Assembly: GCA_043748985.1 (NCBI GenBank)
Contig: JAYVEG010000055.1
Span: 1-18,370, forward strand
Length of the DNA: 18,370 nucleotides
Direction: 5' to 3'
DNA from: JBBROS01 sp043748985
Lineage (GTDB): Bacteria; Pseudomonadota; Alphaproteobacteria; Acetobacterales; Acetobacteraceae
The position numbers and the translations under genes were made by a program. The notes beneath the pieces are model-generated. The model searched no databases. It saw nothing but the letters and a program-made list of their open reading frames with translations, and was not told where the DNA came from. Shown here one piece after another: positions 6,441 through 14,153 of the stretch; the first letter of the stretch is position 1; the number at the start of each line of letters is the position of its first letter.

Positions 6441-7148
6441 ATGGACCTCCCCGCCCGCCTTGCTGACCGCCTGATCGTCGCCCTGGACGTGCCCACCGTG
6501 GCCGAGGCCCGCACCCTCGTCGCCCGCCTCGGCGACAGCGTCCGCTTCTACAAGATCGGCATGTGGCTGTTCTTCGACCGCGAATTCCACGCCCTCGTCG
6601 ACGACCTCGTCGCCGGCAAAAAGCAGGTCTTCCTCGACTATAAGATGTACGACATCCCCGAAACCGTCCGTCGCGGCGTCGCCGCCGTCGCCAACCGCGG
6701 CGCCCGCATCGTCACCGTCCACGGCGACCCCGAAATCGTCGCCGCCGCTGCCGAAGGCGCCAAAGGCACCAACCTCCTGGTCTTCGCCATCACCGTCCTC
6801 ACCAGCCAAAACGACGCCGCCCTCGCCGCCATGGGCTACAACCACACCGTCCCGGACCTCATCGCACTCCGCGCCCGCACCGCCGCAGCGGCCGGCGCCC
6901 ACGGCCTGATCGCCTCAGCCGCCGACGACCCCAACGAACTCCGCCGCCTCGCCGGCGCCCCGCTGCTCGTCGCCACCCCCGGCATCCGCCTGCCCGGCAG
7001 CCCCCCCGACGACCAGAAACGCACCGCCACCCCAGCCCAGGCCATCGCCGCCGGCGCCGACTACCTCGTCGTCGGCCGCCCCATCACCCGCGCCCCGGAC
7101 CCAGCCGCAGCCGCCCACCAGGTCCTCGCATCCATGGCCGCCGCCTAA
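6441..7148 (+). CDS. pyrF: Orotidine 5'-phosphate decarboxylase
   Basis: This enzyme performs the last step of de novo UMP synthesis, decarboxylating OMP. The 235-residue protein has the bacterial length. The catalytic Asp-Lys-Asp triad is in VFLDYKMYDIPETV (Asp66, Lys68, Asp71), with the partner lysine Lys38 in FYKIGMWLF. The phosphate-gripping parts are visible as ATPGIRLPG (178-186) and YLVVGRPITRAPDP (208-221). The triad segment reads DYKMYDIPET where E. coli-type enzymes have DLKLHDIPNT, a family variant that keeps all catalytic residues. The start is ATG at 6441 with only a weak ribosome-binding site. The upstream region is the debris of the truncated transporter gene. Its TAA (7146-7148) overlaps the stop codon of the convergent retropepsin-like gene. 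Confidence 0.96.
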   Translation: MDLPARLADRLIVALDVPTVAEARTLVARLGDSVRFYKIGMWLFFDREFHALVDDLVAGKKQVFLDYKMYDIPETVRRGVAAVANRGARIVTVHGDPEIVAAAAEGAKGTNLLVFAITVLTSQNDAALAAMGYNHTVPDLIALRARTAAAAGAHGLIASAADDPNELRRLAGAPLLVATPGIRLPGSPPDDQKRTATPAQAIAAGADYLVVGRPITRAPDPAAAAHQVLASMAAA

Positions 7149-8062
7149 CCCCCGAACACCGCAACCCCCCGCCCATACAACACCCAGACCCGCCGCCGCC
7201 CCAGCTGGTCAAGCCCCAGCAGCATATCCCCGCGATCCAACTGCAACGGCGCCACACTCACCGGCACCTCCACTGCCGCCTCGTCCCCCAGCCCCAGCCG
7301 CACCCGCGTATGCCCGACCGGCAGCCGCACCCCATCCACCCCCGGCGCCGTATTCGCCGAAGCCGGCGCCGAGACTCCCAACCGCCGCGCCACCGCCTCC
7401 GACAAAATCGTCGCCCGGCTCCCGCTATCCACCAGCGCCAGCAGCGATTGCCCGTTCACCCGCACCGGCACGAACGCCTCCCCGGCGCGCGACACCTCCA
7501 GCGGCAGCACCGTCCCACGTGGCATCGCGCAATCCCCCGGCGCCCAAAGCGCCATCCGCCCGCCGGGCAGATCGAACTCAAGATCGAACCGAGACAACAG
7601 CGAAGCTCCCAGCAGCCCCGCCAGCGGTGGCGCCACCTCCAACGCCACCGGCAGCGCCAGCACCGGCGCCGACAACTCCGCCATCGCCGCCCCACCCAGC
7701 CGCAACCCCGGCAATCCCACCACCCGCGCCGCCTGGCTCCCCCCCGTCCCGAACACCCGCGTCAACCCACTCAGCGGCAACCCAAGCATCTCGGCGATCC
7801 CCGGTGTCACCAGCATCCCCTGCGCCCCGGTATCCACCACGAAACTCACCGACCGCCCCGCCAGACTCGCCCCTACCACCGGAAACCCGTCCACCAGCCG
7901 CAGCGGCACCTCCGCAACCCGCACGCAGGCCTGCGCAGGGACCGCCGCCGTGAACAACAAGCCAAGCAGAATGCACCGCCTCGGAAGCCCTCTCCCTTCG
8001 GAAAAGGGCTGCGTGAGGGTTGCAGCCCCGCGCAAGATCTCGCTAGTCCGAAAGAACCTCAC
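7145..8062 (-). CDS. Two-domain retropepsin-like aspartyl protease, exported
   Basis: Retropepsin-like proteins cleave peptides with one catalytic aspartate per domain. Here two copies of the fold lie in one chain: DTGA at residues 77-80 with the partner strand LLGASLLSRFDLEFDLPG (150-167), and DSGS at 212-215 with MLLGLDQLGRRR (280-291). Such a tandem can form a complete active site without dimerisation. A signal peptide is evident at residues 26-45 (LPRRCILLGLLFTAAVPAQA, cleavage before Cys46), so a periplasmic location is expected. The start is uncertain: the only in-frame candidates upstream of the signal peptide are GTG at 8060-8062 and an internal TTG, and residues 1-25 are encoded by palindromic repeat sequence rather than family-like sequence. 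Its substrate is unknown. The gene converges on pyrF with overlapping stops. Confidence 0.82.
   Translation of the reverse strand: MRFFRTSEILRGAATLTQPFSEGRGLPRRCILLGLLFTAAVPAQACVRVAEVPLRLVDGFPVVGASLAGRSVSFVVDTGAQGMLVTPGIAEMLGLPLSGLTRVFGTGGSQAARVVGLPGLRLGGAAMAELSAPVLALPVALEVAPPLAGLLGASLLSRFDLEFDLPGGRMALWAPGDCAMPRGTVLPLEVSRAGEAFVPVRVNGQSLLALVDSGSRATILSEAVARRLGVSAPASANTAPGVDGVRLPVGHTRVRLGLGDEAAVEVPVSVAPLQLDRGDMLLGLDQLGRRRVWVLYGRGVAVFGG
7988..8023 (+). repeat. REP-like palindromic repeat, copy A
   Basis: The unit begins CCCTCTCCC, has a stem-loop centre (CCCTT-CGG-AAAAGGG) and ends TGAGGGTTGC. It lies in inverted orientation to copy B 31 bp further on and in the same orientation as copy C at 9313. 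It overlaps the predicted N-terminal codons of the retropepsin-like gene. Confidence 0.65.
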
Positions 8063-8086
8063 CCCACCCCCTCCCGCGGGAGAGGC
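8055..8086 (-). repeat. REP-like palindromic repeat, copy B (inverted)
   Basis: AACCTCACCCC followed by the hairpin CTCCC-GC-GGGAG and AGGC is the reverse-oriented counterpart of copy A (whose complement begins GCAACCCTCACGC and ends GGGAGAGGG). Paired inverted units of this CTCACCC/CTCTCCC type are common between genes in proteobacteria. Copy B ends 6 bp before the stop codon of the acyl-CoA dehydrogenase and could serve as its 3' hairpin. Confidence 0.65.
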
Positions 8087-8092
8087 AGCAGC

Positions 8093-9223
8093 TCAAAGCA
8101 TCCTGCTCAGAATGATCTTCTGCACGTCGCTCGTGCCTTCATAAATCTGGCAGACCCGCACATCCCGATAGATCCGCTCCACCGGATAATCCGCCAGATA
8201 CCCATACCCCCCCAGCGTCTGGATCGCCGCCGAGCAGATCCGCTCCGCCGCCTCGCTCGCAAATAGCTTCGCCATCGCCGCCGCCTCTAACGCCGGCTGC
8301 CCGGCATCCTTCAGCCGCGCCGCACGCAACGTCAGCTCCCGCGCCGCCGCCAGCTGCGTCTTTGCCTCCACCAGCCGGAACGCCACCGCCTGGTGCTCGA
8401 TGATCGGCTTGCCGAACTGCTTCCGCTCCTTCGCATAGGCGATCGCATAATCCAGCGCCGCCCGCGCCATCCCCACGCTCTGCGCCGCAATCCCGATCCG
8501 CCCGCTCTCCAGCGTGCTCAGCGCGATCTTCAGCCCCTCGCCCTCTGCCCCGATCCGCTGCTCGTCGCTCACCTGCATCTCGTCGAACGCCAGCGCGCAA
8601 CTATCCGAAGCCTTCTGCCCCAGCTTGTGCTCCACCCGCGCCACTGAGAAACCCGGCGTGTCGTTCGCCACAACGAACGCCGAAATCCCCTTCTTCCCCG
8701 CTGCCGGGTCCGTAACCGCAAACAAAATAGTCGTCTGCCCGATCCGCGCATTGCTGATGAACTGCTTGCTGCCGTTCACCACATACCCGCTATTCGTCCG
8801 AACCGCCCGCGTCCGGATCGCCGAAGCATCCGAACCGGCCCCGCTCTCCGTCAGCGCAAAGCTCGCCACCGCTGCACCCGTCATCATCGGCCGCAGCCAC
8901 CGCTCCTTCTGCGCATCCGTCCCGAACTTCTCCAGGATCTCGCAGGTCGGCGCGTTATGCACGCTCACCAGCGTCGAAACCGACCCATCCCCCGCCGCGA
9001 TCTCCTCCACCACCTGCGCATACGCCTCATAGGGTATCTCGCTCCCCCCCCACTCGCTGCTGTTGGTGGCCCCCAGAAAACCCATCTCCCCCAGCGCCGC
9101 CACGATCTCCGGCTCGATCACCCCAGCCAGCTCCCGCGCCGCAGCCGTCGGCGCCAGCCGCTCCTGCGAAAATCGCCGCGCCGCATCCACGATCAGCGAA
9201 TTAGGGTCCGTATGATCGAGCAT
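8093..9223 (-). CDS. Acyl-CoA dehydrogenase, short-chain (butyryl) type
   Basis: This FAD enzyme introduces a double bond into a short or branched acyl-CoA and reduces ETF. The 376-residue protein shows FALTESGAGSD (122-132), KQFISNAR (153-160), ERKQFGKPIIEHQAVAFRLV (266-285) and QTLGGYGYLADYPVERIYRD (335-354). The catalytic base is Glu362 in QIYEGTSDVQ, the position used by short/medium-chain enzymes, in contrast to the isovaleryl-type enzyme earlier in the window. The start is ATG at 9221-9223, with GGGAGG seven nt upstream; the frame is open 17 codons further but without family character. A promoter candidate lies just upstream. Palindromic repeats border it on both sides. Butyryl-CoA, 2-methylbutyryl-CoA or isobutyryl-CoA are all possible substrates. 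Confidence 0.93.
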   Translation of the reverse strand: MLDHTDPNSLIVDAARRFSQERLAPTAAARELAGVIEPEIVAALGEMGFLGATNSSEWGGSEIPYEAYAQVVEEIAAGDGSVSTLVSVHNAPTCEILEKFGTDAQKERWLRPMMTGAAVASFALTESGAGSDASAIRTRAVRTNSGYVVNGSKQFISNARIGQTTILFAVTDPAAGKKGISAFVVANDTPGFSVARVEHKLGQKASDSCALAFDEMQVSDEQRIGAEGEGLKIALSTLESGRIGIAAQSVGMARAALDYAIAYAKERKQFGKPIIEHQAVAFRLVEAKTQLAAARELTLRAARLKDAGQPALEAAAMAKLFASEAAERICSAAIQTLGGYGYLADYPVERIYRDVRVCQIYEGTSDVQKIILSRML

Positions 9224-9246
9224 CGCAGCCTCCCTTTGTTGTTCCC

Positions 9247-9274
9247 AATATAGAGTAGGTTGGCCACTGCCCAA
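9247..9274 (-). promoter_or_regulatory. Sigma-70-like promoter for the acyl-CoA dehydrogenase
   Basis: Read on the minus strand, TTGGGC (9269-9274) and TATATT (9247-9252) are 16 bp apart, acceptable for a housekeeping promoter. Transcription would start near 9240 and give a leader of about 17 nt that includes the GGGAGG ribosome-binding site. A low-GC hexamer in this G+C-rich context is informative, but no operator is evident. Confidence 0.4.
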
Positions 9275-9312
9275 TAGGCGTCAAACGCGGTCATGCGCGA
9301 CCGCCGTCTTCT

Positions 9313-9350
9313 CCCTCTCCCCCTGACATAGGGCCGGACTGAGGGTTCGC
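9313..9350 (+). repeat. REP-like palindromic repeat, copy C (degenerate)
   Basis: CCCTCTCCC (9313-9321), a diverged centre with AGGGCCGG, and TGAGGGTTCGC at the right end align with copy A at 7988-8023 in the same orientation. The centre has lost part of its pairing. It lies in the gap between the acyl-CoA dehydrogenase promoter and the end of the indolepyruvate oxidoreductase gene; the rest of that gap (9351-9435) shows nothing else. Confidence 0.55.
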
Positions 9351-9435
9351 CGCAACACCGATAGCCGGCTCTGGCAGCTGGCATAGAATGGGTGCACCCC
9401 ACCACCCAACCAGCAAAAGCGCCAGAAACCCAAAC

Positions 9436-12400
9436 CTAAGCCGCGACCCCCACAACAACCGCCCCCTCCAACCGCGCAAGCAGCACATCCCGTTGCGCCC
9501 CCGCATCCACCATCGCCGCCGCCTTAACCGGCCCGAACCCCCGAACCGCCATCGGCAGCTCCGCCAGCGCCACCGCCGCCGCCATCCTGTCGGCCCGCAG
9601 CCGCGGCAGCACCGCCTGCAAATCCCCCTCATACCGCGCCGCAAACGCGCGCTCCGCCCGCCGCTCCTGCTGCCACCCGAACACGTCGAACACCGTTCCC
9701 CGCAGCACCCGCCCATGCCGCAACACCCGGAACAGCGGCAGCGCCACCCAGCCCGGGATCGCCACCTTCCGCCGCCGCCCCGTCGCCCGGTCCACCCCCG
9801 AGATCAACGGCGGCGCCAAATGGAACACCGGCGACTCGCCGTACGCGGCGGCGGCATGCAGCCGCGCCACCTCATACTCGTCCTTCACGGCAAAAGCCCG
9901 GAACGCCCCCTCCGCCACCGCCCGCGACAACGCCCCCGGCTGCCCGGCAATCTCCGTCTCGCGCGCCACCGTCGCCTCCAGCAGCACCCGATACCGCCGC
10001 GCCAAAGCCGGCCCCTGATACGCGATCAGCTCCGCCGTCCGCCGCGCTACCACCGCATCCAGCCCATCCGGCAACGCCGCCTCGTCCGACAGGATCTCCC
10101 CCACCAGCCCAGGCCGCTCCGCCAGCATCCGCCCCCACAGGAACGCCCGCCGGTTCAACGCCACCGCCGTCCCGTTCAACTCGATCGCCCGCAACAGCGA
10201 GGCCTCGCCCAACGGCACCAACCCCCTCTGCCAAGCGATCCCCAGCAGCACCGTGTTCACCGCCTGCGCCGTTCCGAACAGCCGCTCCGCAACCAGGCTG
10301 CCCCGCAGATATACCGAGGCCACCCGGTCCGTATGCCGCTCGATCGCCCGGCGATGCAGCCCCGCATCAACCCGCACATCCCGCTCCGTCAGGAACGCCG
10401 CCCCCGCCTGCAGATCGAGGTTCCCCACCACCCCAGCCCGCGCCGAGCACCGCCCCAGCACATCGGGATCCGCCCCCACCGCCAGATCCGCCCCCAGCAG
10501 CAAATCCGCCTCGCCCAGCGGAATCCGCACCACGTCCAGCACCCCCTCCGCGATCTGAACATGGCTCACGACCGCGCCGTTCTTCTGCGCCAGCCCCGTG
10601 AAATCCAGCGTGCTCACCTGGTGCCCCTCCAGATGCGCCGCCATCGCCACGATCGCGCTGCACGTCACGATCCCGCCCCCCCCGATCCCCGCGAACAGCC
10701 CCCGCCAAGGACGCCCCAGCCCCGGCAACACCGGCGCCGGCAACCCCGCCGCCAACTCCGCCTCCCGCGCCTGCCACCGCCCGGCATGATCCACCGCCGG
10801 CGCCGCACCCTTGCTGGTGACAAAGCTAGGGCAGAACCCCTTCAGGCAGCTCATGTCCGTGTTGCAGCTCGTCGGGCTGATCCGCCGCTTGCGCCCAAAA
10901 TCCGTGTCCACCGGCTCGATCGCGATGCAGTTCGACTGCACCGTGCAATCCCCGCAATTCTCGCAAACCCGCGTGTTGATCGACACATGCGTCTCCGCCT
11001 GCGCCATCTTCCCCCGCTTCCGCCGCCGCCGCTTCTCCGTGGCACACACCTGGTCATAGATGATCGCACTCACCCCGGCATACTCGCGCATCGTCCGCTG
11101 CACCGCATCCAACTCGTCCCGCCCATGCCGCAGCGTGCCCGGCGGAAGCGCAGCAGGGGAGGGGAGCCGCGCCGGGTCATCGGCTACGACCGCCAGCAGC
11201 CCGATCCCCTCGGCGCTCAACTGCCGCGCGATGCTCAGCACCGTCGGCGCCCCCTCCGCCGGCTGCCCCCCCGTCATCGCGACGGCATCGTTATAAAGAA
11301 TCTTGTAGGTCATCCGCGTTTTGGCCGCGATCGCCTGCCGGATCGCCAGCAGCCCCGAGTGCTGATACGTCCCATCCCCCATGTTGGCGAACATGTGCGG
11401 CAGCGTCGTGAACGTCTCCAGCCCCACCCAGGGCACGCCCTCGCCACCCATCTGGCTGAATGTCTTCGTCTCGGCACTCGTGCTGACCGCCATCGTATGG
11501 CACCCGATCCCCGCCATCGCGAAGCTGCCATCCGGCAAAGCCGTGCTGGTGTTATGCGGACACCCCGCGCAGAACATCGGCGCCCGCGCCAGCAACCCCT
11601 CGCGCCCCAACGCCGGCAGACCAGCCACCTCCGGCACCGCAATCCCGAACCCCGGCAGCATCCGCCCCAACGCCGCCATCAGCAACTCCGGCGACAGCTC
11701 CAGCGTCGCCGGCAGCAGCGTCGCCCCCGCCAGGTCCGTCTTACCCAGCACCAACGGCCGGTCGCCCTGATTATAAAGAGCATCCCGCAGCTGCATCTCC
11801 ACCAGAGACCGCTTCTCCTCCACCACCAGCAGCATCCGCTTCCCCGCCGCGAACGCCCGCACCCCCGAGCCCTCCAACGGCCAAGCCATCGCCACCTTGA
11901 ACACCGCAATCCCCGGATGCCCCGCAAGCCCCAGCCGCCGCAGCGCATGCATCGTGTCATGATGCGCCTTCCCCACCGTCACAATCCCGATCTCCGCCCC
12001 CGCTCCCCCATGCATCACCCGATCGAGCCCATTCGCCCGAACCCAGGCCAACAGGGCAGGGAACCGCTCCTCGATCACCCGCCGCTCCAGCTCCCGCCGC
12101 TGCGCCGGCCAGGGCAGCCCCGGGTCCAAATTCAACCCATGCCCCGGCAACGTAATCCCCGGCGTCACGAACTCCCGCACCGACGGCACGACCGCCAGCC
12201 CATGCTGCTCCGCCGTCTCCGCGATCGTCTTCAACCCCACCCACAGCCCCGAGAACCGCGACAACGCAATCCCGGCCAAGCTGAGATCGATGATCTCCTG
12301 CACATCCGCCGGCACCAGCACCGGGATATTGACGCTCTGGAAAATCCCATCGGTCTGGTGCGGAAACACCGAGCTATGCGCCGCATGGTCATCCCCCGAC

Positions 12401-12864
12401 ACCGCCAGCACACCCCCCAGCCGCGACGTCCCGATGGTGTTCGCGCACCGGAACGCATCCCCGCTGCGGTCCACCCCCGGCCCCTTGCCGTACCACATCC
12501 CGAACACGCCATCGACGCGCTTGCCCGGGAACGTATCGATCTGCTGGCTCCCCCACAGCATCGTCGCCGCCAAATCCTCGTTCAGCCCCGGCTGGAACCG
12601 GATATCCGCCGCCGTCAACAACGCCTCTCGCCGCCATAGCTCCTGGTCCACCCCCCCCAGCGGCGACCCCCGATACCCTGAAACCAACCCCGCCGTCCGC
12701 AACCCGGCCGCCCGATCCAGCCGCGCCTGTTCCAGCAGCGCCCGCACCAGCGCCTGCACCCCCGACAGCAGCACCGGCCGATCGAGAGCGGTATACCTGC
12801 TCCCAAGATCGATCGCGTCCGGGACGCTCGGGACAGAAAGGGCAGGTGCTACACCGATATCCAT
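9436..12864 (-). CDS. Indolepyruvate ferredoxin oxidoreductase, fused alpha-beta (IorAB type)
   Basis: These enzymes oxidatively decarboxylate aryl-pyruvates (indolepyruvate, phenylpyruvate) to aryl-acetyl-CoA, reducing ferredoxin or another acceptor. The 1142-residue chain joins both halves. Residues 30-250 hold the pyrimidine-binding domain (SGYRGSPLGGVD, 62-73). CAGCPH (432-437) and the TPP motif GDG...ND (496-498 and 525-526) form the thiamin-diphosphate domain. Residues 634-646 are an iron-sulfur site C-x2-C-x2-C-x5-C, followed by Cys667, Cys673 and Cys678 (SCLKGFCPSF). The IorB-like gamma domain starts at FAGIGGGG (724-731), and a C-terminal DUF6537-like region completes it. The start is ATG at 12862-12864 behind GGAGG; the open frame extends 84 codons upstream into the regulatory gap without family character. 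It is divergent from an Lrp/AsnC gene, its likely regulator. It probably serves aromatic amino-acid breakdown. Confidence 0.94.
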   Translation of the reverse strand: MDIGVAPALSVPSVPDAIDLGSRYTALDRPVLLSGVQALVRALLEQARLDRAAGLRTAGLVSGYRGSPLGGVDQELWRREALLTAADIRFQPGLNEDLAATMLWGSQQIDTFPGKRVDGVFGMWYGKGPGVDRSGDAFRCANTIGTSRLGGVLAVSGDDHAAHSSVFPHQTDGIFQSVNIPVLVPADVQEIIDLSLAGIALSRFSGLWVGLKTIAETAEQHGLAVVPSVREFVTPGITLPGHGLNLDPGLPWPAQRRELERRVIEERFPALLAWVRANGLDRVMHGGAGAEIGIVTVGKAHHDTMHALRRLGLAGHPGIAVFKVAMAWPLEGSGVRAFAAGKRMLLVVEEKRSLVEMQLRDALYNQGDRPLVLGKTDLAGATLLPATLELSPELLMAALGRMLPGFGIAVPEVAGLPALGREGLLARAPMFCAGCPHNTSTALPDGSFAMAGIGCHTMAVSTSAETKTFSQMGGEGVPWVGLETFTTLPHMFANMGDGTYQHSGLLAIRQAIAAKTRMTYKILYNDAVAMTGGQPAEGAPTVLSIARQLSAEGIGLLAVVADDPARLPSPAALPPGTLRHGRDELDAVQRTMREYAGVSAIIYDQVCATEKRRRRKRGKMAQAETHVSINTRVCENCGDCTVQSNCIAIEPVDTDFGRKRRISPTSCNTDMSCLKGFCPSFVTSKGAAPAVDHAGRWQAREAELAAGLPAPVLPGLGRPWRGLFAGIGGGGIVTCSAIVAMAAHLEGHQVSTLDFTGLAQKNGAVVSHVQIAEGVLDVVRIPLGEADLLLGADLAVGADPDVLGRCSARAGVVGNLDLQAGAAFLTERDVRVDAGLHRRAIERHTDRVASVYLRGSLVAERLFGTAQAVNTVLLGIAWQRGLVPLGEASLLRAIELNGTAVALNRRAFLWGRMLAERPGLVGEILSDEAALPDGLDAVVARRTAELIAYQGPALARRYRVLLEATVARETEIAGQPGALSRAVAEGAFRAFAVKDEYEVARLHAAAAYGESPVFHLAPPLISGVDRATGRRRKVAIPGWVALPLFRVLRHGRVLRGTVFDVFGWQQERRAERAFAARYEGDLQAVLPRLRADRMAAAVALAELPMAVRGFGPVKAAAMVDAGAQRDVLLARLEGAVVVGVAA

Positions 12865-12891
12865 CGCAAGCCTCCAATGCGCTGACCGCAT

Positions 12892-12897
12892 ACTATA
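12892..12897 (-). promoter_or_regulatory. -10 element candidate for the oxidoreductase gene
   Basis: On the minus strand this reads TATAGT, about 28 bp before the start codon, within an otherwise G+C-rich leader. No recognisable -35 lies 16-18 bp upstream, as expected if the promoter depends on an activator such as the divergently encoded Lrp-type protein. The inverted repeat at 12950-12968 is centred about 74 bp upstream of the inferred start site. Confidence 0.35.
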
Positions 12898-12949
12898 CCC
12901 CGGATCGTCGTAGCGGGTGCTGCCACACTGGCCTTCCAACGCGGCTAAA

Positions 12950-12968
12950 ATTGGCATAACCTGCCAAT
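12950..12968. promoter_or_regulatory. Inverted repeat, probable Lrp/AsnC-type operator
   Basis: ATTGGCA and TGCCAAT (7 bp each, perfect) flank TAACC in the gap between the oxidoreductase and the Lrp-like regulator. A symmetric site of 15-19 bp between a divergent Lrp-family regulator and its target is the usual location of an autoregulatory operator. An ATG at 12967-12969 that could start the regulator falls inside this repeat, which favours the later start at 13006. Confidence 0.6.
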
Positions 12969-13005
12969 GCTGCACTGCATCATCGAAGGATCGTTCACAA
13001 ACACG

Positions 13006-13476
13006 ATGCGACTTGACCGGATCGACCACGCCATCCTGGACCACCTGCAACGCGACGGCCGCGCCACCAGCGCGGAACTCGGCGACGTCGCCGGCCTGTC
13101 CCCCAGCCCCGCCCACCGCCGCCAGCGCCTTCTCGAAGAAGGCGGCATCATCCGCGGCTACGTCGCCCTGCTCGACCAGGACCGCGTCGGCCTCCCCGTC
13201 AACGTCTTCGTCTCAGTCCGTCTCAGCGCACAGACCGAGGATCACCTCGCCGCCTTCGAGCAGGCCATCGCCGACCTGCCCGAAGTCATGGAGTGCTACG
13301 TCATGTCCGGCGCCAGCGACTACCTCCTCCGCGTCGTCGCCCCCGACCTCGGCGCCTACGAGGAGTTCCTCCGCACCAAACTCACCCGCATCACCGGCGT
13401 CCGCGGCGTGGAAAGCGCCTTCGCCCTCAAGCGCGTCGCCTACCGCACCAGTCTGCCCCTACGCCGTAAACCATGA
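13006..13476 (+). CDS. Lrp/AsnC-family transcriptional regulator
   Basis: Lrp/AsnC proteins bind DNA as dimers or octamers and respond to amino acids through a C-terminal RAM domain. The 156-residue protein begins LDRIDHAILDHLQRDGR, has the helix-turn-helix at about 20-43 (TSAELGDVAGLSPSPAHRR) and the RAM domain from about 66 to 145, including ECYVMSGASDYLLRVVAPDL (96-115), the conserved G..DYLL effector region. The start chosen is ATG at 13006, which matches family N-termini; an in-frame ATG at 12967 would add 13 unlikely residues. Neither has a good ribosome-binding site. It is divergent from the indolepyruvate oxidoreductase and overlaps the MarC gene by ATGA, so it probably controls both. 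An aromatic amino acid is a reasonable but unproven effector. Confidence 0.92.
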   Translation: MRLDRIDHAILDHLQRDGRATSAELGDVAGLSPSPAHRRQRLLEEGGIIRGYVALLDQDRVGLPVNVFVSVRLSAQTEDHLAAFEQAIADLPEVMECYVMSGASDYLLRVVAPDLGAYEEFLRTKLTRITGVRGVESAFALKRVAYRTSLPLRRKP

Positions 13477-14153
13477 ACCCATGGCTCACCGACGCCCTCG
13501 CCGCCTTCCTCATGGCCTTCCCGGCCCTGTTCAGCATCGTGAACCCCGTCACCGGCGCCTTCATCTTCCGCGAGGCCACCGTTGATCGCACCCACGCCGA
13601 GCGCGTCCGCCTCGCCCGCAAGGTCGGCGCCTACTCCCTCATCGTCATGCTCACGGCCCTCGGCGGCGGCTCTTACATCCTCAGCGTTTTCGGCATCACC
13701 ATCGCCGCCCTCCGCATCGCCGGCGGCCTCGTCCTCGCCCTCTTCGCCTGGGAACTCCTCGGCGCCCCCGAAAAGCGCGACACCCGCAAGCAGCAGCAGG
13801 CCGAAGGTGCGGACGCCGGCGCCCCCGACGACGTCGCCTTCTTCCCCCTGACCCTCCCCTTCACCACCGGCCCCGGTACCATCGCCGTCGCCGTCGCCAT
13901 CGGCGCCGGGCACCCGGCGGCGGGCGTCGGCGCCTTCTTCGCCGGCGTCGCCGCAGCCGCAGCAATACTCGCCGTCGTCATCGCCATCTCCTATGCCTAC
14001 GCCGACCGCCTCTCCGACATCCTCGGCCGCAACGGCAGCCGCACCGTAACCCGCCTCTCCGCCTTCCTGCTCTTCTGCATCGGCGTCCAGCTCCTCATCT
14101 ACGGCGTCATCGACGTGCTCGGCCCGCTGCTCCGCCCCATCCCCCCACCCTGA
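13473..14153 (+). CDS. MarC family (UPF0056/NAAT) integral membrane protein
   Basis: This 226-residue inner-membrane protein has six predicted helices, at about 7-28, 54-75, 78-98, 127-146, 152-174 and 194-216. The two repeat motifs of the family are present: SIVNPVTGAF (21-30) in the first half and FFPLTLPFTTGPGTIAVA (123-140) in the second. A hydrophilic Lys/Gln/Asp loop (100-122) separates the halves. The name MarC comes from the E. coli mar locus, but a role in drug resistance was not upheld; an archaeal member (SnatA) transports neutral amino acids. Its ATG overlaps the TGA of the Lrp/AsnC gene, so the two are cotranslated; amino-acid export or import under Lrp control is therefore a reasonable inference here. 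Confidence 0.92.
   Translation: MNPWLTDALAAFLMAFPALFSIVNPVTGAFIFREATVDRTHAERVRLARKVGAYSLIVMLTALGGGSYILSVFGITIAALRIAGGLVLALFAWELLGAPEKRDTRKQQQAEGADAGAPDDVAFFPLTLPFTTGPGTIAVAVAIGAGHPAAGVGAFFAGVAAAAAILAVVIAISYAYADRLSDILGRNGSRTVTRLSAFLLFCIGVQLLIYGVIDVLGPLLRPIPPP

Noticed and set aside
9388..12639. A plus-strand open frame of 1083 codons antisense to the indolepyruvate oxidoreductase.
   Set aside because: Its composition is almost only Arg, Pro, His and Gln, the shadow expected opposite a G+C-rich gene; it has no domain motif and no ribosome-binding site.
13440..13913. A 157-codon minus-strand frame antisense to marC.
   Set aside because: It is a Gly/Glu/Asp repeat-like composition produced by the complement of marC codons; no start signal is seen.
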